From positions 124,001 through 188,000 of the forward strand of contig NZ_BNJJ01000013.1 in NCBI RefSeq assembly GCF_016587435.1: a stretch of 64,000 nt of DNA, in the 5' to 3' direction. Each line of letters begins with the position of its first letter. Positions within the stretch are counted from its first letter, which is position 1. Source of the DNA: Dictyobacter formicarum. GTDB lineage: Bacteria; Chloroflexota; Ktedonobacteria; Ktedonobacterales; Ktedonobacteraceae. The position numbers were made by a program, and so were the translations under genes. Positions 63,863 through 64,000 of this stretch are shown in pieces. The notes below the pieces were generated by a model. That model was not told the origin of the DNA and did no database searches. It saw only the letters and a list, made by a program, of their open reading frames with translations.

Positions 63863-64000
63863 ATGGATAGGGTTGAGCAGCAGCAACAACTAGGCAGGGC
63901 ATTGGAACAAGTCAAATTGCCTGCCGGGATTTTGATCAGGGCATGGGCTGAAGAGGATTTCCCAGCTATTCAGCGACTTAGCCAGGCTGAAGGGTGGACC
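63863..64000 (+). CDS. GNAT N-acetyltransferase, partial
   Basis: The first 46 codons only; the gene runs off the right edge. It starts at ATG 63863 behind GAAAGGA. The start of the acetyltransferase fold is clear: GILIRAWAEEDFPAIQRLSQAEGWT, as at the N-terminus of many GNAT proteins. Confidence 0.65.
   Translation, partial: MDRVEQQQQLGRALEQVKLPAGILIRAWAEEDFPAIQRLSQAEGWT

Overview
The window looks like a chromosomal piece of a Ktedonobacteria-type Chloroflexota. This is inference from gene content and style: a suf operon ending in a Rieske protein, paired FemX-like transferases, GtrA/GT2, a vanadium-haloperoxidase-like protein, DUF4388 and giant TPR proteins, Pro/Thr-rich anchored proteins, medium GC and long intergenic palindromes. 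No rRNA is present to confirm it. There is one intact tRNA and one 5' tRNA half.

Layout. 1-5650: a truncated YdjM-like membrane protein, then the leftward Fe-S assembly operon (Rrf2 regulator - sufC - sufD - sufS - sufU - Rieske) behind a clear promoter with a candidate Rrf2 operator; no sufB is present. 5700-10710: methyltransferase, a Rossmann-like orphan, ispH coupled to an XPB/Ssl2-like protein, and yajQ. 10931-14935: a 1334-residue TPR protein. 15060-17970: a leftward GNAT-FemX-FemX operon. 17970-31100: a repeat cluster, a DUF3761 surface protein, DUF4291, GH92 mannosidase, a cytidylate-kinase-like protein, polysaccharide deacetylase, DUF4388, CopC-CopD, haloperoxidase-like protein, and a coupled GtrA/GT2 pair. 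31125-34900: a NarL-type two-component pair and YbaK. 35319-41409: cydA, cydB, cydD, cydC, giving cytochrome bd oxidase and its assembly exporter. 41600-53230: small proteins, an SDR next to an operator pair, a Ser/Thr kinase, a pentapeptide protein, an OmpR-type two-component pair, amidase, DUF2785 and a CheY-like regulator. 53557-58187: an integrative element in a tRNA-Thr gene. 58469-64000: DMT transporter, ANT(6)-like protein, glutamine amidotransferase, SGNH hydrolase, methyltransferase and the start of a GNAT gene.

The most notable locus is the ~4.6 kb element in tRNA-Thr(UGU). A 37-bp direct repeat equal to the 5' half of the tRNA, ending in the anticodon loop, flanks it. The left (chromosomal) promoter and 5' half now lead into a terminator, while the element supplies a new promoter and 5' half that rebuild the tRNA on the right. 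It carries a tyrosine recombinase, an HTH-GNAT-like protein facing a cluster of AATGTGA repeats, a small zinc-ribbon protein, three unrecognised proteins and a ~600-bp non-coding stretch with strong secondary structure.

Two window-wide patterns matter for anyone using the annotation. First, four genes (the Rrf2 regulator, cydC, a glutamine amidotransferase and a methyltransferase) are each broken at or beside a homopolymer run, so sequencing or assembly error is a strong alternative to real pseudogenes. Second, gene ends are marked by unusually long, near-perfect palindromes of unrelated sequence, and GC-rich REP-like repeats recur next to some of them.
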